Below, one piece after another: positions 11,101-22,800 of a stretch of DNA of 64,000 bases (the stretch's first letter is position 1; the number at the start of each line of letters is the position of its first letter). Position numbers and translations under genes: made by a program. The notes beneath the pieces were generated by a model that was not told the DNA's origin, did not search any database, and worked only from the letters and a program-made list of their open reading frames with translations. Origin of the DNA: Cytophagales bacterium (GTDB taxonomy: Bacteria; Bacteroidota; Bacteroidia; Cytophagales; Cyclobacteriaceae); NCBI GenBank assembly GCA_022360015.1, contig JAKSDQ010000028.1, forward strand, positions 1 to 64,000, written 5' to 3'.

Positions 11101-13714
11101 GGTAATGCATATACCATAATCTCTTTTGCGGATATGAAAGCTTATAGTACTCTTGTTCTTCGATAACCGGAACGTAATATTCACTTTTTTTAGAGGAATC
11201 GCCAATTAACTTTGAAAGACCTTCAATATCCGGGTTGGATAATACATCTTTTAAATCTATTTGTACTTTAAATACGGCTAAAATTCGCGATACCAACTGC
11301 ATTGCTTTTAAGGAATGTCCTCCCAAGTCAAAAAAACGATCTTTTATACCAATATTGTCAGCACCAAGAAGTTTCTGCCAAATACTAATCAGCTTCTTTT
11401 CTATTACGTTACGAGGAGCCACATATTGGGTGTAATTAAATAAAGACTCATTAGCAAGCTTTTGCAATGCGACTTCGTCAAGCTTACCATTTAATTTTAA
11501 AGGAAACTCCTCTAAAAGTATAAAACCCTCTGGGATCATGTAGCTTGGCAAATACTCTCTTAAATGACTCTTTATGTTGGCCAAGCCTAAGTTTTTCTTG
11601 CCTTTTACAAAAGCTATCAATCGTTTTTCTCCATTCGGTCCTTTATTGACAATCGTTTTTGCATCTATCGGACCATTGTAATTGAGTATCACCTGCTCAA
11701 TTTCGCCTGGTTCAATTCTAAAACCGCGGATCTTAATCTGGTTATCTTTCCTTCCTACAAATTCAATATTTCCATCGGGAAGCAGCCTACCTAAATCGCC
11801 TGTTAAGTATAACTTTTGACTTTCATCAAAGGGGTTATTCACAAACTTCTGTTTAGTCAAACTTGGTTGATTAAGATAACCCAAAGAAACCCCAATTCCT
11901 GAAATACAAATTTCACCTATTGTACCTAACGGTTGAAATCCAAGATGATCGTCTAAAATATATATCTCATAATTCGGCATTGCTTTGCCTATCGGTAATG
12001 GATCATACCCTGAACCACCATTTATTGAAAAAGTGGAAGCGTTTACACAAACTTCCGTAGGACCATACGTATTGTAAATCTTGCAACCAGGCAACTGGTT
12101 TGAAATCTTTTTAGCCAGGTCTTTGGTAAGAATGTCTCCTCCGGAAGAAACCACTTTAAGACTGGAACAAAAGTTGGCAACAAAATTATCTGATAAAAGA
12201 AACTGTTTCCATACTTCAGGAGACAGGTGTAAGACATTTATCTTTGCAATTGATATATAACGAATCAAATTGCTGATGTCCTTAATATTTTTAAAAATAT
12301 GTAGTTGCGCTCCCGCTATTAGCGGTAAGAATAATTGTTTAACTGAAGCGTCGAATCCAATGGATGAACTTAGAATATATTTCCATTCTCTTTTGAGGTT
12401 CATTGATTTTACAAGTCCGTAAACCAAATTGATTATACTTTTTTGTTCAATAATGACTCCTTTTGGGATTCCAGTGGTTCCAGAAGTATACATTATATAG
12501 GCTAGCTCGTTTGGTACCACCAGTTTGTGCACCTTTTCTTTTGAAAAAGAACCGATCTGCTCTAAGTTGTTTAGTAGTAACACCTCAGATGATTTTCTCA
12601 AAATGGCATCATTTACGACATCTTTTTTATCTGTTATCAAAATCTTAATCGAGGCATCATTTACGATTTTATAAATTCGACCCAGTGGATAGTTAATATC
12701 AATAGGTATGTAAGTAATACCCGCTTTAATGGTGGCCAGAATGCTTAATACCATTGAATCTGAATTATCAAATATTAAACCGACGAAAGAATTAGAATTA
12801 ACCTCATGGTTTTCGAGAATATAATTTGATAATTGATTGGATTTTTCGTCGAGTTCTTGATATGTTATATGGTGATTTTCAAATACTATGGCAACAGCAT
12901 CCGACTGGCTTTTAACATTCCGCTTGAACAATTGATCAACCGTTTTATAAATGATACAATTATTTATATCCTTATTGTTAATGCCTTCCAGAAATCTCTT
13001 TTCTTTAGCAGAAAGAATCTCAATTGCTTTAATAGGTATTGACAATTCATTTATATAGTCCAAAGCTTTCAAGAAATGTAGTTGAATATTGTTAATAAAA
13101 CCTTCTTCAAAAGCCTCTCTACTATACTGTAGATTGATTTTTATCTCTTCATCCTTTTCAATTGAAATTATTAAGTCATAAAAACCTATTTTGTTTGGAG
13201 GCCTGTGGATTGATTGATATTGAATAAAGACATTGGTAGTAAAACTATCTTCACCTTCATTAATCAATTCTACCGGGAAGTTTTGATATTTATAAGACTC
13301 CTTAATGGTATCACGGACATTATTCAGATGATCTTTCAGTGAGTCATCATCTTTCACCTTAATTAATAATGGTACCTTTTGGGTATAAATTTCGTTACCA
13401 ATATTCAATGTATTAAGGGGCGAATCTATAATTACATCCTTTTGATTTGTATACCTTCTAAGCAGAATAGTAAAAATGGAAAGAATACAAACAAAAACTC
13501 CTGTGTCGTTTTCCTTAGTAAGTCTAATAATCGACTTGTATTGCTTTGCTTCCAAAATGAAGTTATGGAAAGCCTGAGGAACTTTTCCATTATTTGGTTT
13601 CTTCTTTATCTGAAAATCGAAACTACCAGCATGGCATGAGAGGAAGTTTCTCCAGTATTTCGTATGCAATCTATACCTGCTATCTGTTAAAATAGTTTTA
13701 TCGACATTACTCAT
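8156..13714 (-). CDS. NRPS half C-A-T-C with C-terminal FkbH (glyceryl-loading) domain
   Basis: 1852 aa. Residues 1-235 correspond only to the C-terminal half of a condensation domain (YWRNFL, then TNQKDVIIDSP and QNFPVELI-like positions) and carry no HHxxxDG. Then A (about 250-750, TSGTTGIPKG near 410), T (FFDLGGHSLKAMQ near 799), C (about 845-1275) whose active-site motif is HHILSDAWS, Ala replacing the usual Gly, and from about 1310 a complete FkbH-like region: N-terminal subdomain, VDCDNTLWKG HAD motif near 1508, LCSKNN, IDDSPIE and a terminal acyltransferase-like segment. FkbH proteins take a glyceryl group from 1,3-bisphosphoglycerate onto a carrier protein. The A specificity residues by manual alignment are D-A-K-H-S-G-T-V-N, not one I can assign. 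The FkbH domain occupies the place of an A domain after C. Confidence 0.95.
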   Translation of the reverse strand: MSNVDKTILTDSRYRLHTKYWRNFLSCHAGSFDFQIKKKPNNGKVPQAFHNFILEAKQYKSIIRLTKENDTGVFVCILSIFTILLRRYTNQKDVIIDSPLNTLNIGNEIYTQKVPLLIKVKDDDSLKDHLNNVRDTIKESYKYQNFPVELINEGEDSFTTNVFIQYQSIHRPPNKIGFYDLIISIEKDEEIKINLQYSREAFEEGFINNIQLHFLKALDYINELSIPIKAIEILSAKEKRFLEGINNKDINNCIIYKTVDQLFKRNVKSQSDAVAIVFENHHITYQELDEKSNQLSNYILENHEVNSNSFVGLIFDNSDSMVLSILATIKAGITYIPIDINYPLGRIYKIVNDASIKILITDKKDVVNDAILRKSSEVLLLNNLEQIGSFSKEKVHKLVVPNELAYIMYTSGTTGIPKGVIIEQKSIINLVYGLVKSMNLKREWKYILSSSIGFDASVKQLFLPLIAGAQLHIFKNIKDISNLIRYISIAKINVLHLSPEVWKQFLLSDNFVANFCSSLKVVSSGGDILTKDLAKKISNQLPGCKIYNTYGPTEVCVNASTFSINGGSGYDPLPIGKAMPNYEIYILDDHLGFQPLGTIGEICISGIGVSLGYLNQPSLTKQKFVNNPFDESQKLYLTGDLGRLLPDGNIEFVGRKDNQIKIRGFRIEPGEIEQVILNYNGPIDAKTIVNKGPNGEKRLIAFVKGKKNLGLANIKSHLREYLPSYMIPEGFILLEEFPLKLNGKLDEVALQKLANESLFNYTQYVAPRNVIEKKLISIWQKLLGADNIGIKDRFFDLGGHSLKAMQLVSRILAVFKVQIDLKDVLSNPDIEGLSKLIGDSSKKSEYYVPVIEEQEYYKLSYPQKRLWYMHYLQESKLAYNMVAGYIIEGELQTNAFQKALDLLTIRHETLRTTFLQKNDDLIQKVHFPNYNLKIAYQDLRIDPKKDERCNNIFDEEVNRNFDLTKYPLWKTRLVQIEAKKHLFIINIHHILSDAWSNQIMMNEVLDLYARCKENIDAILPPMFLQYKDYSAWNNRFSTPNYYWETVFSDRIPILSIPYDFQESKRFSNEGRYINIVVNRNLYKRLKNLATDRGYSLSTVLFSAYNILLSKWCLTTDFVVGTLASGRNRVELEGIVGIFINFLPIRSYINGKLLFDEYLKLFGTELNKAYTNQDYPFELLVEQYYSGHETIINPFYNTLFNYNFVEGLNNEHDYIEKAGLKITSHKADQLISFLDLKVDVFDNGEQLKISFEYDPGLFKEKTIKVLVDRYVKLLELLSRNPKIKLDSVELFDNKELEKIRNNFSKSNDLTINLFSSFVIDPAVDYLKYWLKESDYCSQVNVGDNNQLFHQLINKATSNDCENTLNILYFRFEDYLHDQNGGPQSDSIKSLERMYIDLKNIIVQLSGSQQKYLVCLLPISERSVQSKSLIDFIRKLTTEWEKFLSSIGGLHVINLTEIASLYDIREIFDPISYEMGKIPFTQEFYAALGTYTARRIISIKSPGYKVIVVDCDNTLWKGICGEDGLTGISIEAGHKYLQRFLIKKYSEGFLLALCSKNNEEDVWNIFSSHPEMILSKKHIIAAKINWCPKSDNIKEISSELNLDLNSFIFIDDSPIECGEMMTRHPEILSLQLPVNSNEYPGFLNHVWAFDRYSVTQEDKRRNELYQREKERKVQKKNYASIDEYINSLKVKVEIKELQEDQTERASQLTFRTNQFNLNGLHISETKIYDLLKKKSVKCWMITVCDQFGDYGFTGLVIFNMTKEMLNLSTFLLSCRVLGRGVEYAVLTEIAKYCKKAEIKYLSLNYISTPKNVPIKRFLDEIGLTNSSELISDQFSLEKLDKFSKYNTVVNTLYH

Positions 13715-13825
13715 ATGAAGAAAAAGTCAAAGCTTAAGATTCAAACTTTACAATAAATTTTCTAATCTTGCTAAATCTAAAGGGTGTGAGAGATATATGC
13801 TGATTTTATGACTTGATCGTTAGCA

Positions 13826-16800
13826 CTAAAATTCGAAATTGAAGGATTGATCTAATTCCAAATTACTACTAGTTTTTAGTTTTTCACCGTCTAAACGGAA
13901 TGTGTCAATTCTGGTAAATGGTTCTTTTATAGCAATACTCAAGATTTTTAATAATTTACTGGTAAACCTCTTTATTGACTCCTTTTTAAACAAATCAACC
14001 CGATATTGAGTATTTAAAAATATTTGGTCATCACTTTTCTTAAAATTAAATACTATATCGAATTTACATTTGTTTAATTTTATTGGGTACTCTTGTACTA
14101 ACAGATCGTCTATTTTAAATTCGGACTTTTGTTGTGTTAATGTCTCTTCCATAACCACCATGATATCAAATAGCGGAGATCGGCCAATTTCTCTTTCCAG
14201 GTTTAAGTTTTCCACTAAAAGGTCAAATGGATAATCCTGGTTGTAGTAAGCATTTAAGGTACACCCTCTTACATTCTTTAAGAGCTTCTCAAAACTGTCT
14301 TCATTTTTAATGTTAATTTTGATGGGCAAAGTATTTACATAAAATCCAACTTGTTTTTCTAGGAGTTTATGCCCCCTCCCCGATACGGGTACCCCTATGA
14401 CTATGTCTTCCTGCTCTGTATATCTATACAATAATACCTGTATTGAACTAAGCAATACCATAAACAAACTAGTGCTTTGTTTCTTGGAAAAATTTGTTAA
14501 ACCCTTACTTAATGCACTGCTAAAAATCGTATCTAGACTCCCACCGTTGTGACTTTTTACTGGTGGCCTGACAAAATCTGTGGGTAATTGTAAGGGAGGA
14601 GTTTGATCTCTAAACCTATTTAGCCAGTAGTTGGCCTGGTGAACATATTTGCCTTGGTCAATCTGCTTTTGTTGCCATGCTGTATAATCTTTATACTGAA
14701 ATTGAATCTTTAATGGTGCAATCGATACTCCCCTGCTACAGATCGCATAATATTTTACTATTTCTTCAATCAACACCTCAGCTGACCATCCATCACATAT
14801 TATATGATGGATATTAAATAAAAATAAGTGTTCCTTGTTTTCTATGCAAACCAATTGAGCGCGCATCAACCGACCTTCTGACAGTTCAAAAACCGATTGA
14901 AGATCTTCCGCTATTAGTGCCTTTATTTTTTCATCCTTTTTAGAGGATGATCGTATATCGGTATAGCTTATGTTAAAAGGTTCTGGTTTCAATACCTTTT
15001 GTTTTAGTTCACCATTAATCACTAGAAATGCTGTTCGAAGAATTTCATGGCGCCTAATCAACATCATAAAAGACCGGGCAAGTGCTTCTTTGTTTAAATA
15101 ACCTTTAAAGGTGTAAGCTATAGGCATGTTATACGCCAACTGTTCCTCTTCAAATTGATTGGAAATCCATAATTGCTTTTGTCCGTGTGATGGTTCATAA
15201 TATTCTTGTTCTTCTATTGAATGAATTTTCTCATACTCCTGACTTTTCACCGACTGAATTATTCTGGCAAGATCCTTTATGGTAGGGTAAAGAAATATCT
15301 CACTAAGATCCAATTTCATACCGAGTGTCTCATGTATGCGAAACATAACCTGAGTAGCTTTTAAACTGTGTCCCCCAAGCTCAAAAAAGTTATCGTTTAT
15401 ACCAATAATTGATTTGTTTAAAATCTCACACCATATATTGGTTAGTTTGTGTTCAATTCCGTTGCGAGGGGCTTCATAAATTTCATTTTCATTACTGTCT
15501 AAATCAGGACAGGGCAACTTCTTTAATTCTATTTTCCCGTTACCGGAAAGTGGAATTGCTGCCAAATGGACAAAATGACTAGGTAACATGAATTTTGGAA
15601 GATGGTTAGACAGGAATTCCCTTATGTTGAGCACCGATGATCCGCTAGTACTTACATAATAACAGATTATCTCATTTTCCCCTAACATATTTTCTCGACA
15701 GATCACCACCGTTTGCTCCATTTGAGGATGCTGTAATATTAAATTCTCAATCTCACCAAGTTCGATTCTATAGCCACGGACTTTGACCTGATGGTCATTT
15801 CTTCCTAAAAACTCTACATTGCCATCAGGCCTCCAGCGTGCTATATCGCCGGTACTATAAAGCTTCTCCTCTGGTCTAAATGGATTTTCAATAAATTTTT
15901 GATCCGTGAGTTCAGGTTGATTTATATAACCTCTGGCAACACCTGTCCCACCGATATATAACTCCCCAGCAACACCAACAGGAAGTAAGTGCATTTGCTC
16001 ATCAAAGATGTAGTATTTTACATTCCTTAAAGGCCGCCCAATAGGCACATTCCCGGTTTCTGGTAATAAATTCGTTACTTGCTCATAAAAGGAAGAATCT
16101 ATTGTGGTCTCTGTAGTTCCATAGCTATTAAGAATGCGAATATTCGACCCAAAATAATTTAGCAGCTTTTTGTAATCTTCTACTAAAAGTTTATCCGACC
16201 CTATTATTAACAATTTCAAAGAGGTTGGCATCAATCCTTTAGAAATGATGTAATTAGTCAACGGAAAAACCAGTGCGGGGGTGGACTCGAAAATGTTAAT
16301 TTTATGAATTAATAATGTATGGTATAATAACTCTATATCGAACCGGGAATAATCCTCGCATATCACAATTTTTCCTGTGTTCAATAATGCGCGGCATAAA
16401 TCGCCACAAGATACGTCAAATGAAAAGCTCGCAACCTGTAATAAGCTTACAGGAAAAGTGGTTAGTTTATAGGCATGCTTCCAACTCTCTGAAATACCTA
16501 ACAGATTTCTATGCTCAACCCCAACCCCTTTGGCAATACCAGTAGATCCGGAGGTGTAAATCATATAGGCCAGATTTTCTGGCTCAACATTCACGTTGGG
16601 ATTAGATCGAGAGTAGCTGACCAACTCCTCTTCTATACTATCAACATTAATTAAAGTTAAATCATTGGAAAAAGTACTAACTAAATTGTTTTGATCCGTT
16701 AATAGAATTTTTAATTTACTGTCATCAATTAAATGATTTATCCTATTTTTGGGGTAGGTGGTGTCGATTGGTAAGTAAGCAGCACCCGTTTTAATTATAG

Positions 16801-19800
16801 CCAGTAAAGTGATTACACTTTTTTCTGATCTTTCTATTAATATACCAATTACTTCATCGGGAACTATTAAGAAATGATGGATAAGATAGTGAGCCAGTTG
16901 ATTTGCACGTTCATTGAGGCAACGATAAGTCAAAGTGATATCTTTGTAAATAAGGGCTACGGACTCAGGAGCAATATTAACTTGTTCCTCAAAGACCGTT
17001 TTGAATGTTCTAATTTTACACAGATCGTTATCAATGGTATTGGTGTTGAATTTATAAAGAATCTCTTCTATTTCAGGCGGTGTTAAAATCTCGATATCCA
17101 ATATCTTAACATTGACACTTTTGGTTACTACTTTAAGTATTTCAACATAGTGATTACTCAATTTGAGTATACTTTCTTCAAGGAACAGGTCTGTATTATA
17201 TTCTAATTTAACCAGTATTCTATCGTCTTCTTCAAAGAATTCAACAGCCAAATCAAACTGACTTGTTATTTCATCAATTGGATATTCTGAAACCTTTAAT
17301 CCGTTAAATTTCTTTAAGTATCGATGGGCTGTTTGAACGTTTTGATAACCGATCAAAATATCAAATAATGGTGAGCGGCTAGTATCACGTTCTAACGTTA
17401 GATCAGAAATCAGCGATTCAAAAGGATAATCTTGGTGCTCGTATGCATCAATAACGGACCGCCTTACTTTTGCCAATAGCCCAATGAATGTTTCGTTGGA
17501 GGCATCAAATATCGTTCTGATCGCCAAAGTATTCAAATAACAACCAATTTGACCTTCTAAATCTTCATGTCGTCTATCAGCTATTGGGGTGCCTATGATA
17601 ATATCATCCTGCCTGGTGTATTTGAAGATAAGGATATTGATGGCAGTTAGCAATATCATAAACAAACTGGCTTCATTATCCCGACTAATCTCAATTAGAT
17701 TTGATCTTATTTGCCTATTAATATAAAAACTCACTGAATTCCCCTTATATGATTGTTTTAAGGGGCGAGTAAAATCTAAGGGTAAGGTTAAAACCGGAAT
17801 TTCGCCACTAAACTTATCTTTCCAGTATTTCTTATTAATTTCATTTTTTTCGCCTTCTAACTTATATTTTAGCCAGTGAATACAATCTTTGTACTGGATG
17901 TTCAATAGAGGTAAAGGACTTTCTTTGCCATTGATAAAAGCGTTATATAATATGCTTAACTCCTTGATTAGAATATTAATTGACCAACCATCTGCAATCG
18001 TGTGATGAATTGCAAATAATAATATGCAAGTATGATCTTTCAATCTTAACAGTTTCACGCGAAGTAGTAAATCTGTGTTTAGGTCAAAAACCTGTTGGGC
18101 ATTTTGGTTGGCAATAGACCTGACAACATTGCAGGCATATTTATTTTGCTTTATATCAATGCATTCAATTTTGAAATTATCCTGATCAAATTTATTTAAG
18201 AATTGTTTCAGGGTTCCATTAACAGTTCTAAACCGGGTACTTAAAATTTGGTGGCGTTTAATCAGTGCTCTGAATGATCTGCTAAGTATCTCAACATCTA
18301 AATGCCCTTCAAATTTGTAAGCCCACGATAAATTGTAAGCCTTTTGACTTTCTTCAAATTGACTGAGTACCCATAAACGCTTTTGTATATTAGAAGCCTC
18401 ATAGAATTCCTGTTCTTCAATGGGCACTATGTGGTTTGAAGCTTCTTTATTCTGTCCTGACAGAAAAGAGCCAAGATCTCGTACACTAGGGTTTTCAAAA
18501 ATATCCCTGATATGAATCCGGACTTTCAGCTCTATCGCAATTTTACTGATCAATTGCATGGCTAATATTGAATTGCCGCCCATATCAAAAAAATTGGTTG
18601 TAACACCTAAATTTCGAGTTTCAAATACCTCATTCCATATAGATAATAACTTTTTCTCTTTGGGATTGATAGGTATTGAATTTTCATTATGAGTTCCCCC
18701 GTTTTGAAAAGGATCAGGGAGTGCGGAAAGATCTATCTTACCACCTGGATTTTTATTAAACCTTTCTACCTGAACAAAATAAGCAGGAATCATGTAGTGA
18801 GGCAGAACAGTAGCAAGTGATTTTCTAATATTCCGTATGTTTATAAGTTGGTTGCTTTCAATATAAGCAGCGAGAGATTTTTCATCATATCTTTCAACCA
18901 CCCTTACTACCACATGTTGGGTCTTAAGATGTAAAATTATTTGTGCTTCGATCTCTCTAGGATCTATTCTATATCCGTTAATTTTTATATGAAAGTTCTT
19001 TCTGCCAATAAACTCAATCTTTCCATCCTCGGTCCACTTGCCAATATCTCCGGTCCGGTAAAACCTACTTCCACGTGCCTCATTATTCTTTACAAATGAA
19101 TTGTGAGTTTCCTCCACTAAATTTATGTACCCATCGGCCAGACCTGACCCGGAAATACATATTTCACCAGGAAATCCAATTGGAACCGACTTTTGCTGTT
19201 CATCAAGAACATAAATCTCATGATTTGGCAATGGATAACCTAAAATATTTGTCTCACTTGGTTGTTCGATTTTATTGTAGGTTACACATACCGTTGCCTC
19301 TGTGGGACCATAGGTATTAAATAAATTAAGATTAAAAGTTAAGTTATCAAAATGTTCTGGTCTTAACGCTTCTCCTCCACTGATTAGCGTTCTTAAGGAG
19401 GTGAGTTTTTCCGGGTTTTTGTTTAATGAACTTATTATAAGTGGTGTTGTACTCAGTATGGTAGCCCTTTGTGATTGAATTACTTTTTGAAGCCCTTGAA
19501 TATCTTTCCCTCCACCCTTTACTATTAAAAGTTGAGCACCCACAGTAAGCGCAGGAAAAATTTCTTCAATGCACAAGTCAAATGATAAGGATGATTGCTG
19601 CACTATACGATCATTTGAAGTCAATTCGAAATAGTTCTTGAAAGTCTGTATGTAATCGGTTAATGCATCATGTGAAATAATTACTCCTTTTGGCCAGCCG
19701 GTAGACCCCGATGTATATATTATGTATGCTGGCAAATTACCTTTAACATATATTCCGGGAGAAGTGGAATTGTAGGTATATATCTCTTCATTTGTCATAT

Positions 19801-22800
19801 CACAGATCTCAATGACTCTTATGGTTTGAGATAGTGATGTAATATTATCAGTCAGTAATAGGCCGGTATTGCTATCTTCAATCATGAAGTTAATTCGAAT
19901 TTCAGGGAGGTCTGCATCCAACATTACAATTGTTGCCCCGGTTTTTAAGAGAGCCAAAATTCCTATAATCATATTGTTAGATCGGCTAATTAAAATACCG
20001 CCCTTATCATCTCTCCTGATATTATATTTCTGAATTAAGTAGTTAGCTAACTGGCTTGATCTATAATGTAGTTCGTTATATGTGAGTGTAGAACTTTCAT
20101 CAAACACAGCAACTTTGTCTGCAAATTCTAAAGCCATCTTCTCGAATTGCTCTATGAAGCTCGGAAGTGCAGAATAAGATACAATATTAGAATTATTGAA
20201 TCGTGAAAGTAGCCATTCCTCTTGTCCAGTCAACATAGAATATTCCGATATTAATTTGTTCGGGTCAACTAGAATAACTTCAAGTAAATACTGAAAGTGA
20301 GTCTTTAGTTTTTCAATTTGTTTTACATCAAAAATGTCGGTATTAAAATTTATGTCTAATACCAGATTTTCATCTCTTTTTAAAAATTCAAACTGCAGGT
20401 CAATAATGCTGGTATCTGTTCTAACATCATAAGAAGAGACGGTGAGATCTTTACTTATCTCCCCAAAATTGAACGAATGATCAAAGTTCTGGAATAGTAA
20501 AAGAGTATTAAATGATGACCCAACAGAATCATGAAATTTTGACTTTAAATCTTCTATTAACAAATCGAAGGGATAAAATTGATGCCCGTACGCAGCTACA
20601 ATTTTATCTCTCACCTTCTTTAGGAAAGTAAGAAATTTGTCACCTGGGGAGACCGTCTGCCTAATCGGTAAGGTATTTACAAAATACCCCAATTGGTCCT
20701 CAACTAGCCGATTATCACGTCCAGCTGTGTTGATTTCAATTATAATATCTGTCTGCCCGGAATACTTATGTAAGAGTACCTGAATTGCAGCTGTTAAAAC
20801 TATAAATACCGTAATTTCATTGGCTTCACAAAATTCATCTATCAACTTTGTGAGTTCTGCCGTAAAAACCAAATCGACATGATCACCATTAAATGTCAGT
20901 CCTGATTTTTTTCTATTGGAAATTGATAAATTCAAGGCCTCAAACTCATCGTTGAACTCTTGAAGCCAAAGTTCTTTATGCTTTTTTGACACTTCAGAAG
21001 AAACATTCTGAACTTGCCATACTGCGTAGTCCTTATATTGCAACCGTGGATTTTGATCAGGATAGTCTTCATTCAAATGGTAATGGCGATACAACCTTTG
21101 AATCCTTTTAATCATTACCCCGGCAGACCACCCATCAAAAACAATATGATGGACGACAACCAAAAGTAAGTTTCTAAAATCACTGACCTGAAAAATATAT
21201 ACCTTTATTGGTAGATTATTTTCTAAATCAAATGATTTTTTGACAATCAATTTTGCTCTCTCCCTAGCGATTGACTCTGGTTCGGGAGTATTTCTTAAGT
21301 CAGTCTTTTCAATTTGGAACGAAAAAGAAACATTTGGTAAAACGCTCTGTCTCACCGTCTCGCCAACTTGTCGAAATGTTGTTCTAAGGATCTCATATTC
21401 TTCAATTAGTTTGAAAAAGGACATTTCTAACGCCGACACATTCAAATCTCCATCTATAAAGCAGGCATTGGATAAGTTAAAAGCATACTGTTGGTCAACA
21501 TAATTGTGTAATAGAAAAAATTTGTTTTGCGCATACGTTACCGGGTAATGCTCCTGTTCTTCAATGGAAGTAATATTAAATTGATTACTTTTGATTCCAG
21601 TGTGGATATGTTGAGCTAATTCTAAGATCGTAGGAAACCTGAAGAGATCGCTTAAAAATAAATCCGTTTTGTACTTTTCCTGAATGCGATTAAATAACCT
21701 AGTGGTTTTTATACTATCAAGCCCTATGCTTAACAAGTTGTGGGCAACATTTATATCTTTAGACTCAGTAAATTGATTAAGCAGTTGGAGTATATGTTTT
21801 TCAATGTTTCTTAGACCACTATTTTCGCCCTGAATCGAAGAAAATTGTAATTCTTTTAATATATCCTCATAATATGCATTTTTATAGTTCTCAAGTAATT
21901 TGAAATTTTGGATTTTACCACTTGTTGTTTTAGGCACTTTTTTTATAGGTACTACATCTTTAACGTTAAGTGCCAAACTCTCATAAACTATGTCCTTGAC
22001 CAATTTAACATATTTTGCAAATTTCTTTGTTGCACCCCTGTGTTGCAGAAATATTATGATTTCTTCTGATCCTGTCAATTCATTTTTATAACCTAATGCC
22101 ACGACCTTCCCTATGGCAAATTCTCTTATGTTTGAACAGATCAGATTTTCTATGTCACTTGGATAATAATTTTGTCCATTTATTATTATTATATTCTTTT
22201 TCCTACCTACAACTACAATTTTATTTTCGAATAAAAAACCCACATCGCCTGTTTTAAGCCAACCATCTGGTGAAAAAGTATCTTCTGTAAGTGATTGATT
22301 ATTGTAGTATCCTTGAGTTACATTATATCCTTTTATTTGTATTTCACCTACAACTTGGGCCTCAAAAGGATTATTATCTTCATCACAAATTCTAACTTTA
22401 CAATTTGATATAGGGCTTCCGACTTCCAATACTTTAGTGCTATGAGGACTTGTATCAGCAATAATTCTAATCTTATCACCTAAATTCAATCGAGATTTAT
22501 CAAGGCTGTGGCATGTCAGATTATCGGAGGCTTTACGAATTGAAACAGCCACTGAAGCTTCTGCCAATCCGTAGCATGGGAAAAGACAGTCATTTCTTAA
22601 TCGATAAATTCTAAACTGTTCCAAAAATTTTTTAAGAATACTTTGAGAAATCAACTCAGCCCCTATATAGATCATTCGGACACAAGATAAATCCCATTGA
22701 TATTTTTGGCCAGAACTTAGAAAAGACATTAAATAGTTAAGCCCAAAATTGGGTGAATACAATAGAGTCGACCTGTGTCTTGTTGTCAAGTCAAACCAAA

